A stretch of DNA of 64,000 nt from Streptomyces sp. V3I7 (GCF_030817495.1 NZ_JAUSZK010000001.1:6427376-6491375), one strand, 5' to 3'. Positions 34,492 to 43,920 are shown, numbered from the stretch's first letter. Translations and numbers: made by a program. Notes: generated from the letters alone by a model not told the origin.

Positions 34492-34591
34492 GAAGACCTC
34501 CGTGCGGTGCAGTCCTAGACAGCTCCACCACACCGGAGGTCTTCGCCATGATCAAGCCCAGCGAGTGTCAACAACGCTCGTGATCAATACA
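33540..34591. mobile_element. IS481-family insertion sequence with 6-bp target duplication
   Basis: Ends TGTATTGA (33540) and TCAATACA (34591) are inverted; the inner terminal repeat includes AGCGTTGTTGA-like sequence on both sides. GCTAGG is directly repeated at 33534-33539 and 34592-34597. Total 1,052 bp. Removing the element and one duplicate restores a simple ku 3' end. It looks complete and possibly active. Confidence 0.85.
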
Positions 34592-34744
34592 GCTAGGTCC
34601 TGTCTGGAGTCCAGATCATGAATGCGGTGCGATGCTGCGAAGCCAGGTCGTGTGAGACCGGCCGGCGGGCGTAGGGCGCGGCCACGCGAGGACCGTTGCA
34701 TAGGCTGGCCGTCTCATCCGACGCACCGCGACGAGGATCAGCCC

Positions 34745-35272
34745 ATGCACAGCAGCACCAGGATCCGCCTGATCGAGCCCACCGACGCCGCCCCGATCGC
34801 AGCGCATCGGGTGCGGGACGTCGAGGCCTTTCGGCCATGGGAACCGGTCCAGCCGGACGACTTCTTCACCCCGGAGGGCCAGGCGGAGCGGATCGACAGG
34901 CTACTGGCCGGATACCGGGCCGGCACGGTCTGGCCAGGCGTGGTACTTGCCGACGACCAGGTGATCGGGCAGGTCACCGTCGGAGGCATCCTGCCACAGC
35001 CGCACCTGCGCCGCGGCTCCGTCGGATACTGGATCGCCAGTGTCGCCCAGAATCAAGGCCACGCCGGGCGCGCTGTCGGGCTCGTACTCCAAGTGATGAC
35101 CGACAAACTCGGGTTACACCGCGCCGAGGCGTCCACCAATCTGGAGAATCTGCCGTCGCAGCGGGTGCTGCGTCGCAACGGGTTCAGCCCGTACGGCGTC
35201 GCGCACTCCTCGATCTTTCTCGACGGGCGCTGGCGGGACGGGCTGCTGTGGGAGCGGCTCCTCGGCAACTAG
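34745..35272 (+). CDS. GNAT (RimJ/RimL-type) N-acetyltransferase
   Basis: A 175-residue protein of the ribosomal-protein-alanine-acetyltransferase-like group: LIEPTDAAPIAAHRVRDVEAF at the start, then VGYWIASVAQNQGHAGRAVGLVL and LHRAEASTNLENLPSQRVLRRNGF. The start ATG 34745 follows GAGGA with spacing of about nine bases. The substrate is unknown. It stands between the IS481 element and a decayed IS5. Confidence 0.88.
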   Translation: MHSSTRIRLIEPTDAAPIAAHRVRDVEAFRPWEPVQPDDFFTPEGQAERIDRLLAGYRAGTVWPGVVLADDQVIGQVTVGGILPQPHLRRGSVGYWIASVAQNQGHAGRAVGLVLQVMTDKLGLHRAEASTNLENLPSQRVLRRNGFSPYGVAHSSIFLDGRWRDGLLWERLLGN

Positions 35273-35323
35273 GGCCGGTGGATCCCCTGCGCGCGGAGGT
35301 TCGTTTTTGATAAGCCGTCAGTC

Positions 35324-36160
35324 ATGGCGCGAGGCGATCTCACCGACGAGCAGTGGACCCTGATCGAGCCCCATCTCCCGATCGCCGCGATCGGTCCTTT
35401 CCCTGACCTGCGGAAACACTTCAACGCGGTGATGTGGCGCTTCCGCGTCGGCAGCCCCTGGCGCGACCTGCCTGCCGAGTTCGGGCCCTGGTAGAGCGCG
35501 TACGACCGGTTCCGAATCTGGGCGAAGCAGGGCGTCTTCCAGCAGCTGATGGAAGCGGTGATCGCCGAGGCCGCGGCCCGTGGCGAGACCGACCTGGGCC
35601 TGGTCAGCGTGGACTCGGCGACCGCACGGGCCACCACCACGCCGCCGGGATGGCCTTGGACTCCGAGCAGTTGGCAGCCCTGGAGGCTGCCGTCGAGTCC
35701 GAAAAGGGGGCGATACGAAGGCACAACAGTCGCAAGACGGACCGGCCGAGGACGACTCGCGCGTCGACCGGCGACGGGGCCGCGGACGGCACCGAGCCCG
35801 CTTGAAAGGCGCTGAGCTGGGGCGTTCCCGGGGCGGGTTGACCAGCAAGATTCATCTGGCGGCCGACCGGCGCTGCCGCCCCCTGGCGTTCGTTCTCACG
35901 CCGGGACAGACCGGCGACAGCCCGCAGTTCGTTCCGGTCCTGGAGCGCGTCAAGGTGCGTGGACCGGTCGGACGCCCGCGGACCGGACGCGGTGGCCGCA
36001 GATAAGGCGTACTCGTCTCGGCGTAACCGTAGCTACCTGCGGCGACGCGGGATCAAGGTAGTGATCCCGGAGAAGGCCGACCAGGCCGCGAACCGCAAGA
36101 AGCGCGGCAGCGTCGGCGGCTGGCCGATCTCGCACGACGCGACGCTGTACAGGGAGCGCA
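35324..36160 (+). pseudogene. IS5-family transposase, 5' part, split and decayed
   Basis: MARGDLTDEQWTLIEPHLP and the following Transposase-IS5 region are clear, but codon 57 is TAG (35492-35494), the frame shifts near 35660, 35800 and 35960, and the gene is interrupted at 36160 by the IS21-type element. Typical pieces in three frames include RSRGGLTSKIHLAADRRCRPL and DKAYSSRRNRSYLRRRGI. The 3' end resumes at 40564 (SERNTVERCINRLRNWRG). Confidence 0.85.
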
Positions 36161-36306
36161 TGAGTATGGCGATGATGGGCAGCAACGCCTGTCGGTGAGT
36201 TCCAGCAACGACTGGATGAGGTCGGCGTCTGGAATGTCGGTGAGTTCCAGCAACACCGCCGGGGCCGCCGGAGCACCGACGAAAGTTCTGCTGACGCGCC
36301 GACGGA

Positions 36307-36337
36307 ACGGGCGGCATCATGACCTCGTGCCGCCCGT
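36307..36337 (-). terminator. Hairpin downstream of the MFS passenger gene
   Basis: Arms ACGGGCGGCA and TGCCGCCCGT pair perfectly (10 bp) around an 11-base loop, about 90 bases after the MFS stop. No T tract. It probably terminates the MFS transcript inside the IS21 element. Confidence 0.65.
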
Positions 36338-36425
36338 TCTGTCTCGTCAATCGTCGCGGCGGCCGGGCAGCTCCGGGCGGTGGTCCGCAGGTGGAAGACA
36401 GCCCAGGCACAAGCGGCCCGCGCCT

Positions 36426-37727
36426 CTACACCTGCTTCGATCCCGAGACACGCGGCGGCGAGCCCTCCGCCCTGTCGTGGGGAGAGCCGGTACTGTCCAT
36501 CTGCCTCCAGACCGGGAAGATCAACGGGCACAGCGTGGCGAGCAGATACACACCGCCAACCGCCAACATCGTGGAAGGCAGACCGACCGAATCCACGAGG
36601 AAGCCCGCAGCCAGTCCGCCCATCGGAGTGACCAGCTGGACCGAGGCCGTTGTCGCACTCAACACGCGGCTGCGCAGTTCCTCCGGCACCATCTCGTACG
36701 TCACTGTGGCCATGATGGGGTTGAGTACACCGAAGGCGAGACCCTCAACCGCCATGATCACGGCCAGCGGCGCGAATGTGTCGGTGAAGGCGGCGACCAC
36801 GAAGCGCGGCAGGCCTCCGATGAGAAAGGCGATCGTGAACACTGGCCACCGCCGAAAGCGGCTGCCGACCGCCCCATAGACCAGCGCCCCCGTGAGTGCA
36901 CACACCCCGAACGCTGCGTTCAGCAGACCGAGATCGATGGAACCATCAAGCTCCACACGGGCATCCACGGGGAGGAGCACGGCGCTCCATCCCTGGTCGA
37001 GGCCCCTGGTGACTAGCGTCATCAGGCACAGGCCCAGCAGCAACGGAGTGGCTGCCAGGAAGCGATAGCCTTCCGCGAGTTCACGACGGTAGGCACGCAA
37101 CGATGTCGGCTCGACCTGCCGCTGGGCTTGTGCCTCGGGCAGGCCGCGCACCCCGAACGCGAACAGCGGCGCGGACACAGCGAAGGTCGCGGCATCCACC
37201 CACAGGACGTTCTCGGCTCCGAGTACGGCGATCAGCACACCTCCGAGAGCGGATGCCGTCAGCGCCGCGCAGCGTGCCGCACCGTCGTACAACCCGGCAG
37301 CCCTGGTCAGCGGCATTCCGGCGCGTTCGGCGAGCGTGGGCAGCAGCACGCTGCGAGCGGTTTCACCCGGCGCACGGAACAGCCCTGTCACCGCCATGAG
37401 CACGCACAGCATCCAGAAACGCAGGACGCCGGCGAACTGCAGCAGCGGGATCGCCGCAACTGCGACTCCGCAGGCGAGATCCGAGGCGACACTCACCCGC
37501 CGTCGCCCGATCCGGTCGATGACCGGACCACCGACGAGCGCAACGAGTACCGCGGGCAGCAGTGTGCAGAACGCGACGATCCCGGCCTTGGCGGCACTGC
37601 CCGTGCTCTGCAGCACGAACCACGGCACGCCCATATATGTCAGGCAATTCCCAGTGATCGAAAGGAGGTTGGCGGCAAGAACCGTTGTCAGAGGACGGCG
37701 ATCAACCGTCCCGAAGTCTTCGGGCAC
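36426..37727 (-). CDS. MFS transporter, passenger of the IS21-type element
   Basis: A 433-residue major-facilitator protein with about twelve hydrophobic segments and the loop motif GGPVIDRIGRRRVSVASD between segments 2 and 3. It is of the MFS_3 type, in which drug and siderophore exporters are common. The start ATG 37727 (MPEDFGTVDRRPL) is the first in the frame. It is intact and oriented as istA/istB. No regulator gene is recognisable in the 279 bases between it and istB. The substrate is unknown. Confidence 0.88.
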   Translation of the reverse strand: MPEDFGTVDRRPLTTVLAANLLSITGNCLTYMGVPWFVLQSTGSAAKAGIVAFCTLLPAVLVALVGGPVIDRIGRRRVSVASDLACGVAVAAIPLLQFAGVLRFWMLCVLMAVTGLFRAPGETARSVLLPTLAERAGMPLTRAAGLYDGAARCAALTASALGGVLIAVLGAENVLWVDAATFAVSAPLFAFGVRGLPEAQAQRQVEPTSLRAYRRELAEGYRFLAATPLLLGLCLMTLVTRGLDQGWSAVLLPVDARVELDGSIDLGLLNAAFGVCALTGALVYGAVGSRFRRWPVFTIAFLIGGLPRFVVAAFTDTFAPLAVIMAVEGLAFGVLNPIMATVTYEMVPEELRSRVLSATTASVQLVTPMGGLAAGFLVDSVGLPSTMLAVGGVYLLATLCPLIFPVWRQMDSTGSPHDRAEGSPPRVSGSKQV

Positions 37728-38006
37728 TACGGTGGTCTCCCATGAAGGGAAGCGCCCACCGCGGACGAAGCAGGTCAGCCGGTGGGCGAAGCGAAGTGGT
37801 CAGCGTCTGGCGCGCACAGCGAGGCGCACCGCGATGCGGTGTTCACAAGCAGCGCCTCCAACACTTCGCCGGGATGACCACCCGGCACCTCCACGCATTG
37901 TCACCTCGGACAGCCGTACTCCGCAACGATGATCCGTTCGCAACGGGCAGCTCGCACAGGGAGTCGTCCGAGATGCGCAGATGAAGGCCGTCGGTGCCCC
38001 CTGCGG

Positions 38007-38801
38007 TCAGGTATCGGCTGACCGCCCGGCCTTGCTCCGGGTGTGGGCGAGTCGGTAGGAGTCGGTGCCGGTCTCGATGATCGTGCCGTTGAAGGTGAGT
38101 CGATCGACGATCGCGGTGCAGAGCCTGGGATCGGTGAAGGTCTTCGTCCAGCCGCCGAAGGACTCGTTGGAGGCGATGGCGATGGCCTTGTTCTCCTCCC
38201 GTTCGGTCAGTACCTGGAACATCAACTCGGCGCCATGACGGTCGAGTTCCATGTAGCCCAGCTCATCAATGCACAAAAGATCGACGCGTCCGTAGCGGGC
38301 GATGGTCTTGCTCAGCTGCTTCTCGTCCGCTGCCTCGACAAGCTCGTTCACGAGCTCGGTCGCCAGGGTGTACTTCACCCGGAAACCGGCCATCGCGGCC
38401 TCGGTTCCCAACGCGATCAGCAGGTGCGACTTGCCGGTGCCGGAATCGCCGATCAGGCAGAGGGGCTGCGCCTTCTTCACCCACTCGGAGGTGGCCAGGG
38501 TGTGGATCACGGCGGGGTCGATGTTGGGGTTGGCGTCGAAGTCGAACTCCCTGACCGACTTCTGCCTCGGGAACGCGGCGGCCTTGATCCGGCGCTCGGA
38601 GCGACGCCGGGCCCTGTCGTCGCACTCGGCCAGCAACAGCTCGGCGAGGAAGGTGAGGTAGGACATCTGCTCGCGGGACGCCTGCTCGGCCAGGTCGGGG
38701 AACTTCGCGCGGATGGTGGGCAGCCGCAGCATGCGGCAGGCGCCGACCACGGCGGTCTCCGCCGCCTGTTCGCTCATCCGGTGACGGTTGGGAGTACTCA
38801 C
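38007..38801 (-). CDS. istB: IS21-family ATPase IstB
   Basis: A 264-residue AAA+ transposition helper. Walker A is GDSGTGKSHL (about residue 118), Walker B LLCIDELGYM, and the sensor region IAIASNESFGGW. It acts with IstA to choose and load the target. The start ATG 38801 overlaps the IstA stop by four bases (ATGA). It appears intact, although IstA is broken. Confidence 0.92.
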   Translation of the reverse strand: MSTPNRHRMSEQAAETAVVGACRMLRLPTIRAKFPDLAEQASREQMSYLTFLAELLLAECDDRARRRSERRIKAAAFPRQKSVREFDFDANPNIDPAVIHTLATSEWVKKAQPLCLIGDSGTGKSHLLIALGTEAAMAGFRVKYTLATELVNELVEAADEKQLSKTIARYGRVDLLCIDELGYMELDRHGAELMFQVLTEREENKAIAIASNESFGGWTKTFTDPRLCTAIVDRLTFNGTIIETGTDSYRLAHTRSKAGRSADT

Positions 38802-40417
38802 GGCAGCGACTCCTTCGGTGCGGCGGGACGACGGTGCAGCAGCTGGTCATAGACGGCCGGCGAGGGCAACGGCCGAAGGTCGGGCGGAAGGTGCGCGAGA
38901 CGGCGCTGCGTCAACGAGGCCACGGAAGAGAGCTCTTGGGGCTGGACCGGGGTGGAGTCATCGTCGGCTTCGGCGGCCTTGCGGGCCTCCAGGGCGACGG
39001 CATCCGCGGTGAGGGCGCCCACCCGTAAGGATGCGGCGAGCCCTGCTACCAGGTGCTCGTGCGGGATGCGACGGTGCAACAGCAGCACTTCGATCAGGGC
39101 CTTCGTGCCGTCCTTGTCGCCGCGGGCCTTGCGGGCAGCGGACCACCACGCGTCGTGGATCGGGGTGAACCTGCCCGCTTGGCGGGCCTGTTCCAGCGCG
39201 GTCGCCCCGGGCAGGGCGCCCGGCTTGCGCAGCAACGTCTCCAGCTAGTGGTCGAGTTCGAGACGCTCGCCAGCCTTGGCGACCAGCCGCTCGTGGCGGG
39301 CGATCTCGGTGGCGCCGTCGTAGACGGCCAGCTCGTTGGCGTGCAGCACGATGCGGACCCGGCGCTCGATATAGCGGGCCGGCACCGAGTAGAAACCGGC
39401 GCGGGCCCAGACGCGGCTGTGCCGGTCCACCCGGGTCTCGATGACTTGTCCGGCGTCGAACGGCTCGGTGGGCAGCGGCGCCAGCAGCGGCTGTTCGACA
39501 GCGAAAGACTCACCGACCGTGCGCGGTCGCATCCGGATCCGGCGGGCCTCGTCCTCCTCGTCCTACCGCTCGACCAGCGTGTTCAGCTCAGCCAGCGAGC
39601 CGACCTCCGGGACGGGGACGAAGTGGTTGCGCCGGAAGCGGCCGATGTCACCCTCGACCCCACCCTTCTCGTGGGCGCCGACCAGGCCGGGGCGGCAGTA
39701 GAAACTGTCAACGCCGTAGTGCTCACGGAAGGCGAGCCACCGTGCACTCTCCTTGCGTTCCCGGGCGAACCCGATCACCTTGGCGACCGCCGCCTTCAAG
39801 TTGTCGTAGCGGACCTTGCCCCGGGGCACCCCGCCGAGCACGCTGAAGGCGTGGACGTGCCCCTCCAAGAACGCCTCCTGCCCGCTGGTGGCGAAGACGC
39901 GGTGCACCGCCTTGCCGGAGTACGACAATCGCAGGCTGAACAGGCTGCAGACCAGAGTCTGCCCGGCCAGGTGAACAGTAACGTCCCCGAAGTCGACCTC
40001 GGCTTCCTGCCCCGGATGGTGGGACTGCGGCACGAACACCTCCGCGCTGCCGCGTCCGGCCTCGGCCCGGATCTCGCCCCGGCGTACCGCAACATAGGCC
40101 CGGACGATGCCGTAGGAGATCCCGTCCGCATGATGCTCATCGACCAGACGATCAAAGACACGCTTGGCGGTGTGCTGCTGCTTGCGCGGGGCGTCCAGGT
40201 CCGCCCGCAGCATCTCGTCCACCAGCGACTTGAACGGATCGAGCCGGGTCGCCCGGGGCGGGAGCTTCTTCCGCGGCTGCGGCCACGCGGATTCCAACGC
40301 CTTCTGGACCGTGGGGTGTCCCACCCCGTACTTGCGCATCAGAGCGCGCTTGCCCAGCCCGGCACGATGGTCACGGCGGATCGCCGCGTACAGATCAGAC
40401 CTCGACTTCGACGCCAT
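38798..40417 (-). pseudogene. istA: IS21-family transposase IstA with two in-frame amber stops
   Basis: The whole reading frame is present from ATG 40417 (MASKSRSDLYAAIRRD) to 38798, with helix-turn-helix, catalytic block (EAEVDFGDVTV, VLGGVPRGKVRYDNLKAA, GGVEGDIGRFRRNHF) and C-terminal part. It is cut by two TAG codons in the same frame, at 39563-39565 and 39245-39247. Relatives have a tyrosine or tryptophan-like residue there. With no suppressor known, IstA would be truncated at 284 residues, so the element is not self-mobile unless another copy supplies it. Confidence 0.85.
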
Positions 40418-40563
40418 CGGCGGCCCCCAGCGGTATGGAGCAACCTCATGCTCCCACCGCAAGCCCCCGACTGTTGCTGGAACTCATCAACACCGTTCCC
40501 CACGAACTCCCGGTGTTGCCCGCGCTGAACGACAACCGTTGCTGGAACTCGCCCACATACTCA

Positions 40564-40672
40564 GAGCGCAACACCGTGGAACGGTGCATCAACCGACTGC
40601 GGAACTGGCGCGGCATCGCGTTCCGCTTCGACAAGACCCGGAGAGCTACGAGGCCGGAGAACAGGTTTTGAG
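40564..40672 (+). pseudogene. IS5-family transposase, 3' part
   Basis: After the second copy of GAGCGCA the frame reads ERNTVERCINRLRNWRGIAFRFDKT, the characteristic end of an IS5 transposase, stopping at TGA 40670-40672. It joins the part ending at 36160 when the IS21-type insertion is removed. Confidence 0.8.
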
Positions 40673-40781
40673 AACGAATCCGGGATCGGCGAGGTTCAGC
40701 GGCTCGTGATTGATCTTGCTCGTGCAAAGGGCCGTTTGTGAGACCGCTCGAAGACACCTCGATCGGAGTCCTATCGGTTGG

Positions 40782-41252
40782 CTAGACGCGGAGTGAGAAC
40801 CTGACCTTCGGGGATGCCTGGGCTCCTGCTCGGTTGTAGAAGCGGATGGCGTCGGCGTTCCAGTCGGGCGTCTGCCATTGCACCTGTGCCGCGCCGAAGG
40901 CTTCTGCTGTGCGCTTCACGGCGTCGAGCAGTAAGCGCCCCCAGCCTTCCCCGCGGTGTGGCTCGGTAATGAACAGGCAGTCCAAGTGAAGGTAGTCAGC
41001 TGCCTGCCAGGTGGAGAATTCAAGTGAGCATGTTGCGTAACCGATGAGCTCTTCCCTGAGATCGGCCACGAAACACCAGGCCCTCGGATGGGTCGAGAAC
41101 AAGGCGGACTCCAGGCGGGCCGCGAGGTCGGCAGGGACAGGCGCGGCGCGCTCGAACGCGGCATGGGCAGCGCACAGTCTCGCCACCGTAGGCAGGTCGG
41201 CCAGGATGGCTGGGCGGACCGTGCCGCCCAGCCGTGCGGTGTCCGTCAGCAC
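40782..41252 (-). CDS. GNAT family N-acetyltransferase
   Basis: A 156-residue single-domain GNAT: VRPAILADLPTVARLCAAH, then LHLDCLFITEPHRGEGWGRLLLDAV (acetyl-CoA loop) and VQWQTPDWNADAIRFYNRAGA. It starts at ATG 41252, seven bases inside the end of the rhodanese gene, so they form an operon. The substrate is unknown. Confidence 0.88.
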   Translation of the reverse strand: MLTDTARLGGTVRPAILADLPTVARLCAAHAAFERAAPVPADLAARLESALFSTHPRAWCFVADLREELIGYATCSLEFSTWQAADYLHLDCLFITEPHRGEGWGRLLLDAVKRTAEAFGAAQVQWQTPDWNADAIRFYNRAGAQASPKVRFSLRV

Positions 41253-41719
41253 GCGCAGGTGATGGAGCCGATCGGAGCGGTCAATGGGTCCGCCTCGCGC
41301 TGCTCGGTACCGGTCAGCGATTCGACCGGGAAGCCCTCGCGGATCCAGTATTCGATACCACCGATCATCTCCTTGACCCGGTAGCCGAGCTGGGCAAGGG
41401 CGAGTGCTGCGCGGGTGGCGCCGTCGCAGCCAGGCCCCCAGCAGTAGGTAATGACCGGGATCCGCGGGTCGAGCAGGCTTGCGGCTCGAGTCGGGATGTC
41501 GGCGGTGGGCAGGTGGACCGCGCCCGGCACATGACCTTGCTGCCAGCCGGCGCTCCCGCGCGAATCGACCAGAACGAACCCCGGGTCGCCGGAGTCGAGT
41601 GAGGCGCGGACGTCCGAGACGTCCGCCTGGAAGGCGAGGCGTGCGGCGAAGAAGGTAGCGGCTTCGGCGGGGGCCGCGGGCGGTACGTACAGCGCAGGGC
41701 TTGCAGCAGTGTTCGTCAT
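41246..41719 (-). CDS. Rhodanese-domain protein
   Basis: A 157-residue single rhodanese domain with the cysteine loop ITYCWGPGCDGA (catalytic Cys in YCWGPGC) and DSRGSAGWQQGHVPGAVHLP. It should transfer sulfane sulfur or act as a redox/persulfide relay. The last residues (ITCAC) are Cys-rich. The start ATG 41719 has no clear ribosome site. It is divergent from the Lrp-type regulator and overlaps the GNAT gene. Confidence 0.88.
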   Translation of the reverse strand: MTNTAASPALYVPPAAPAEAATFFAARLAFQADVSDVRASLDSGDPGFVLVDSRGSAGWQQGHVPGAVHLPTADIPTRAASLLDPRIPVITYCWGPGCDGATRAALALAQLGYRVKEMIGGIEYWIREGFPVESLTGTEQREADPLTAPIGSITCAC

Positions 41720-41791
41720 GGATGAAACATTACGAAGCGTAGCCACACGCTGGAACGGGTGATCACCGGCATTCCATGGCCATGACCGGGG

Positions 41792-41803
41792 ATACCGTGG
41801 TAT
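41792..41803. promoter_or_regulatory. Palindrome ATACCGTGGTAT, candidate operator for the Lrp-type regulator
   Basis: A perfect 12-bp dyad about 10 bases before the regulator start, in the 93-base divergent region between the rhodanese and the Lrp/AsnC gene. Lrp-family proteins usually control the neighbouring operon, so this is a plausible site. Not tested. Confidence 0.4.
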
Positions 41804-41812
41804 GTCTCGTCT

Positions 41813-42304
41813 ATGGCCGCTGATTCCGTTGACGAGACTGATATGCGCATCCTGGAAGCCCTGCAACAGGATGGGCGGGCCAGCTACGCCGAGTTGGCAC
41901 GCACCGTGTCCATGTCGGCCAGTGCTGTCACCGAACGGGTACGGCGGCTGGAAGAAAGCGGTGTGATCCGCGGCTACTCAGTCGTCGTGGACCCGGAACG
42001 ACTCGGACTCGGCATCCTGGCCTTCGTCCGCCTCCGCTACCCCACGGGCAACTACAAACCGTTCCACGATCTGATTGCGACCACGCCCGAGATCCTGGAA
42101 GCCCACCACGTCACCGGTGAGGACTGCTTCGTGCTCAAGGTCCTCGCTCGTTCCATGCGCCACCTGGAAACAACGACGGGCCGAATCGCCGGACTCGGCT
42201 CCGTCACGACCAGCGTCGTCTACTCCAGCCCACTCTCCGACCGCGCGATCACGACGATGACCTCATCGCCAGAGCGGCAAGATCGGGCGCATCGGCCTGC
42301 ATGA
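41813..42304 (+). CDS. Lrp/AsnC family transcriptional regulator
   Basis: A 163-residue regulator with the usual two domains: helix-turn-helix (MRILEALQQDGRASYAELARTVSMSASAVTERVRRLEESG, residues 10-50) and the RAM ligand-binding domain (ILAFVRLRYP, VTGEDCFVLKVLARSMRHLE). The start ATG 41813 follows TGTCTCGTCT with no strong ribosome site. It probably controls the divergent rhodanese-GNAT operon in response to an amino acid or sulfur signal. Confidence 0.92.
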   Translation: MAADSVDETDMRILEALQQDGRASYAELARTVSMSASAVTERVRRLEESGVIRGYSVVVDPERLGLGILAFVRLRYPTGNYKPFHDLIATTPEILEAHHVTGEDCFVLKVLARSMRHLETTTGRIAGLGSVTTSVVYSSPLSDRAITTMTSSPERQDRAHRPA

Positions 42305-42501
42305 CGATCTTGTGGCCCATCGAGGCTGACGAGCTGACCCATGCCTGTGCTCGTCCGCGAACCGCACCACTACGGCGGGCATCACCGCCAGGCCCTCGGT
42401 GGGAAACACCCCGCGCATCGCCTCCTACAACACCGCGAACCCGAGCCGGTACCTCGGTCAACGATCGAGCCGGCCGCCGGCGACGCCGGGGCACCGGTTC
42501 T

Positions 42502-42699
42502 TCAGGATGCCGACCCGGCCGCACCCTCCGCCGCCGGTTCAGGAGTCCGCGTGTCGGGTGCGGTGCGAGGGCCGGGCACCATGGCCGCCGCGGCGAGGGC
42601 GAGGTGGGAGTTCATGTCCAGCTCGAACCGGTCGTAGGGGTTCACGTGCGTCCAGAACAGCGGGGACAGGGCCCGCCGGTCGGCATCGGTGAGTCGCAT
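42502..42699 (-). pseudogene. Tn3-family transposase C-terminal remnant
   Basis: The minus strand reads MRLTDADRRALSPLFWTHVNPYDRFELDM, the characteristic end of Tn3-type transposases, followed by unrelated residues to the stop. The rest of the transposase is missing. It abuts an IS5 N-terminal fragment, so two element remnants are joined. Confidence 0.7.
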
Positions 42700-42744
42700 C
42701 GCGCCACGGGACACCGGTACGGACCCGGAACCGTATGCCGTCAA

Positions 42745-42850
42745 TCAGCTGCCGCCGAGGCCAGACGGGCGGCCGCTCCGCCCTGGCCCCCTTCGGCAAC
42801 AACGGCTCCAGCACCGCCCACTGCTCGTCCGTGAGATCCCCCCGACACAT
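42745..42850 (-). pseudogene. IS5-family transposase N-terminal remnant
   Basis: The frame from ATG 42850 reads MCRGDLTDEQWAVLEPLLPKG, then RRQLIDGIRFRVRTGVPWRD, as at the start of IS5 transposases, then passes into unrelated sequence. It is a truncated copy and cannot be functional. 42305-42501 upstream holds nothing recognisable. Confidence 0.75.
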
Positions 42851-42895
42851 GAATCATGATCATTCACAATCCAAGATCCACTTTCGATGCACGGC

Positions 42896-43231
42896 CTAGT
42901 CGAGGTAGCCCAGCTCGGAGTCGGGTCGGCAGTGCATGCACGCGGGTACGCCGTCGGCGAGTCAGTGGAGGGCGTCGCTGCGGGTGATGCCGCGGGTCCG
43001 TTTGCCCGCCATGTGACAGCCGCCGACGTGCACCGCATTGGGGGGTGCGTCTCGGTTGAGGCCGATTTCGAGCAGCCAGTCTGGGGCGGGCGGTCGCTGC
43101 TCCTGCCCGTGCCGCTGCTCGACCTCGCGGCGCTCAAGGTCTGCGATCTGCTGCCACGCCCGGCCGAGGGTGAACTCCAGCCAGGTCTCCAGGGTGCGGA
43201 GACGTGGCAGGTCAGGCGGCAGATCGTTCAC
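42896..43231 (-). pseudogene. DUF6233 family gene with a nonsense codon
   Basis: The frame from ATG 43231 begins LPRLRTLETWLEFTLGRAWQQIADLE and continues PDWLLEIGL, VHVGGCHMAGKRTRGITRSDALH, then TGA at 42962-42964; the same frame continues LADGVPACMHCRPDSELGYLD to TAG 42896-42898. CGA (Arg) to TGA is the likely change. The family is common and short in Streptomyces, of unknown role, with two Cys/His pairs that may bind zinc. Confidence 0.75.
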
Positions 43232-43334
43232 ATGTTCGATAATAGGGGGATGTCAGTTCATCTGACTCACCCATCGACCGGATCCCGCGGAACCTGTAGC
43301 AGCGGGCACCCATCAACGACCATGCTGTCCGACT

Positions 43335-43850
43335 ATGGGAAACCAGGCGCCGCGCAGCCCACTCAAGACAGCAGTGGCCGTAATCCTCGCGATCACGGCA
43401 GCAGCCGCGCCGGCCGCGTTGACCAACGTGTTCTCCTCCGACTGGCATCGCTTCGATGCGGCCACATCCACTGTCATTGCTGGGGTTACCTTCGCCATTT
43501 GGCAGAGCGTGAAGGAAGTGCGGTCCATCGAGCAGGTACGCGCGCGAGTTCACGAAGCCGAGCGAAGCGTTGAAGGCGCCCTCTCCGGACCCGCTGCCAG
43601 ACCTGTAGGACGGTTGCCGCGCCCCTCATCCAGCCAGGACTCTGACGAACCTGGCCGCAACCGATCCGCTCACCCCGAGCAGAGCGAGGCGGAGACGGAA
43701 GCGCGCCGCGAGCGCCGCGACCTTGCGCTGGCCCGACTGTGGACGCTGACTCGGCGCCGCCTGGACCTCTACCACCAGATCGCCCCCAACCAGGCGAGAC
43801 GGTCATTCATCAGTGCTCAAGTCTCAATAATTGTCGGCTTTGCCCTGCTA
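43335..43850 (+). pseudogene. TRADD-N-associated membrane-domain protein, 5' part, interrupted by IS630 element
   Basis: ATG 43335 opens 172 codons that end at the TA target of the element. The part has two N-terminal hydrophobic segments (AVAVILAITAAAAPAAL, STVIAGVTFAIWQ), a charged Pro/Glu-rich linker, then WTLTRRRLDLYHQIAPNQARRSF, the hallmark of the TRADD-N-associated membrane domain of conflict systems, and the first membrane helix. It rejoins in frame with 45600-45875 if the element is removed, giving 263 residues. Such domains accompany effector-associated adaptors. Confidence 0.8.
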
Positions 43851-43920
43851 CTGAACTTGATTGGGTGATGTCGGGTCATCAGCCTGACAGTTGGGTGTCG
43901 GGTCCGGTAGTTCTGGGTGG

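Larger units (their letters stand above)
36161..40563. mobile_element. IS21-family transposon carrying an MFS transporter gene
   Basis: The element begins TGAGTATG (36161) and ends CATACTCA (40563), flanked by the 7-bp direct repeat GAGCGCA (36154-36160, 40564-40570). Multiple subterminal repeats of GAGTTCCAGCAAC occur at 36197 and 36242 and, inverted, at 40473 and 40538, as in IS21. It contains istB and istA at the right and an MFS gene at the left as a passenger. It lies inside an IS5 transposase. 4,403 bp in all, longer than a plain IS21. Confidence 0.85.

Noticed and set aside
36161..36260. The left GAGTTCCAGCAAC repeats as a remnant of a separate second IS21 copy
   Set aside because: The 7-bp target duplication matches at the far ends, showing a single 4.4-kb insertion.
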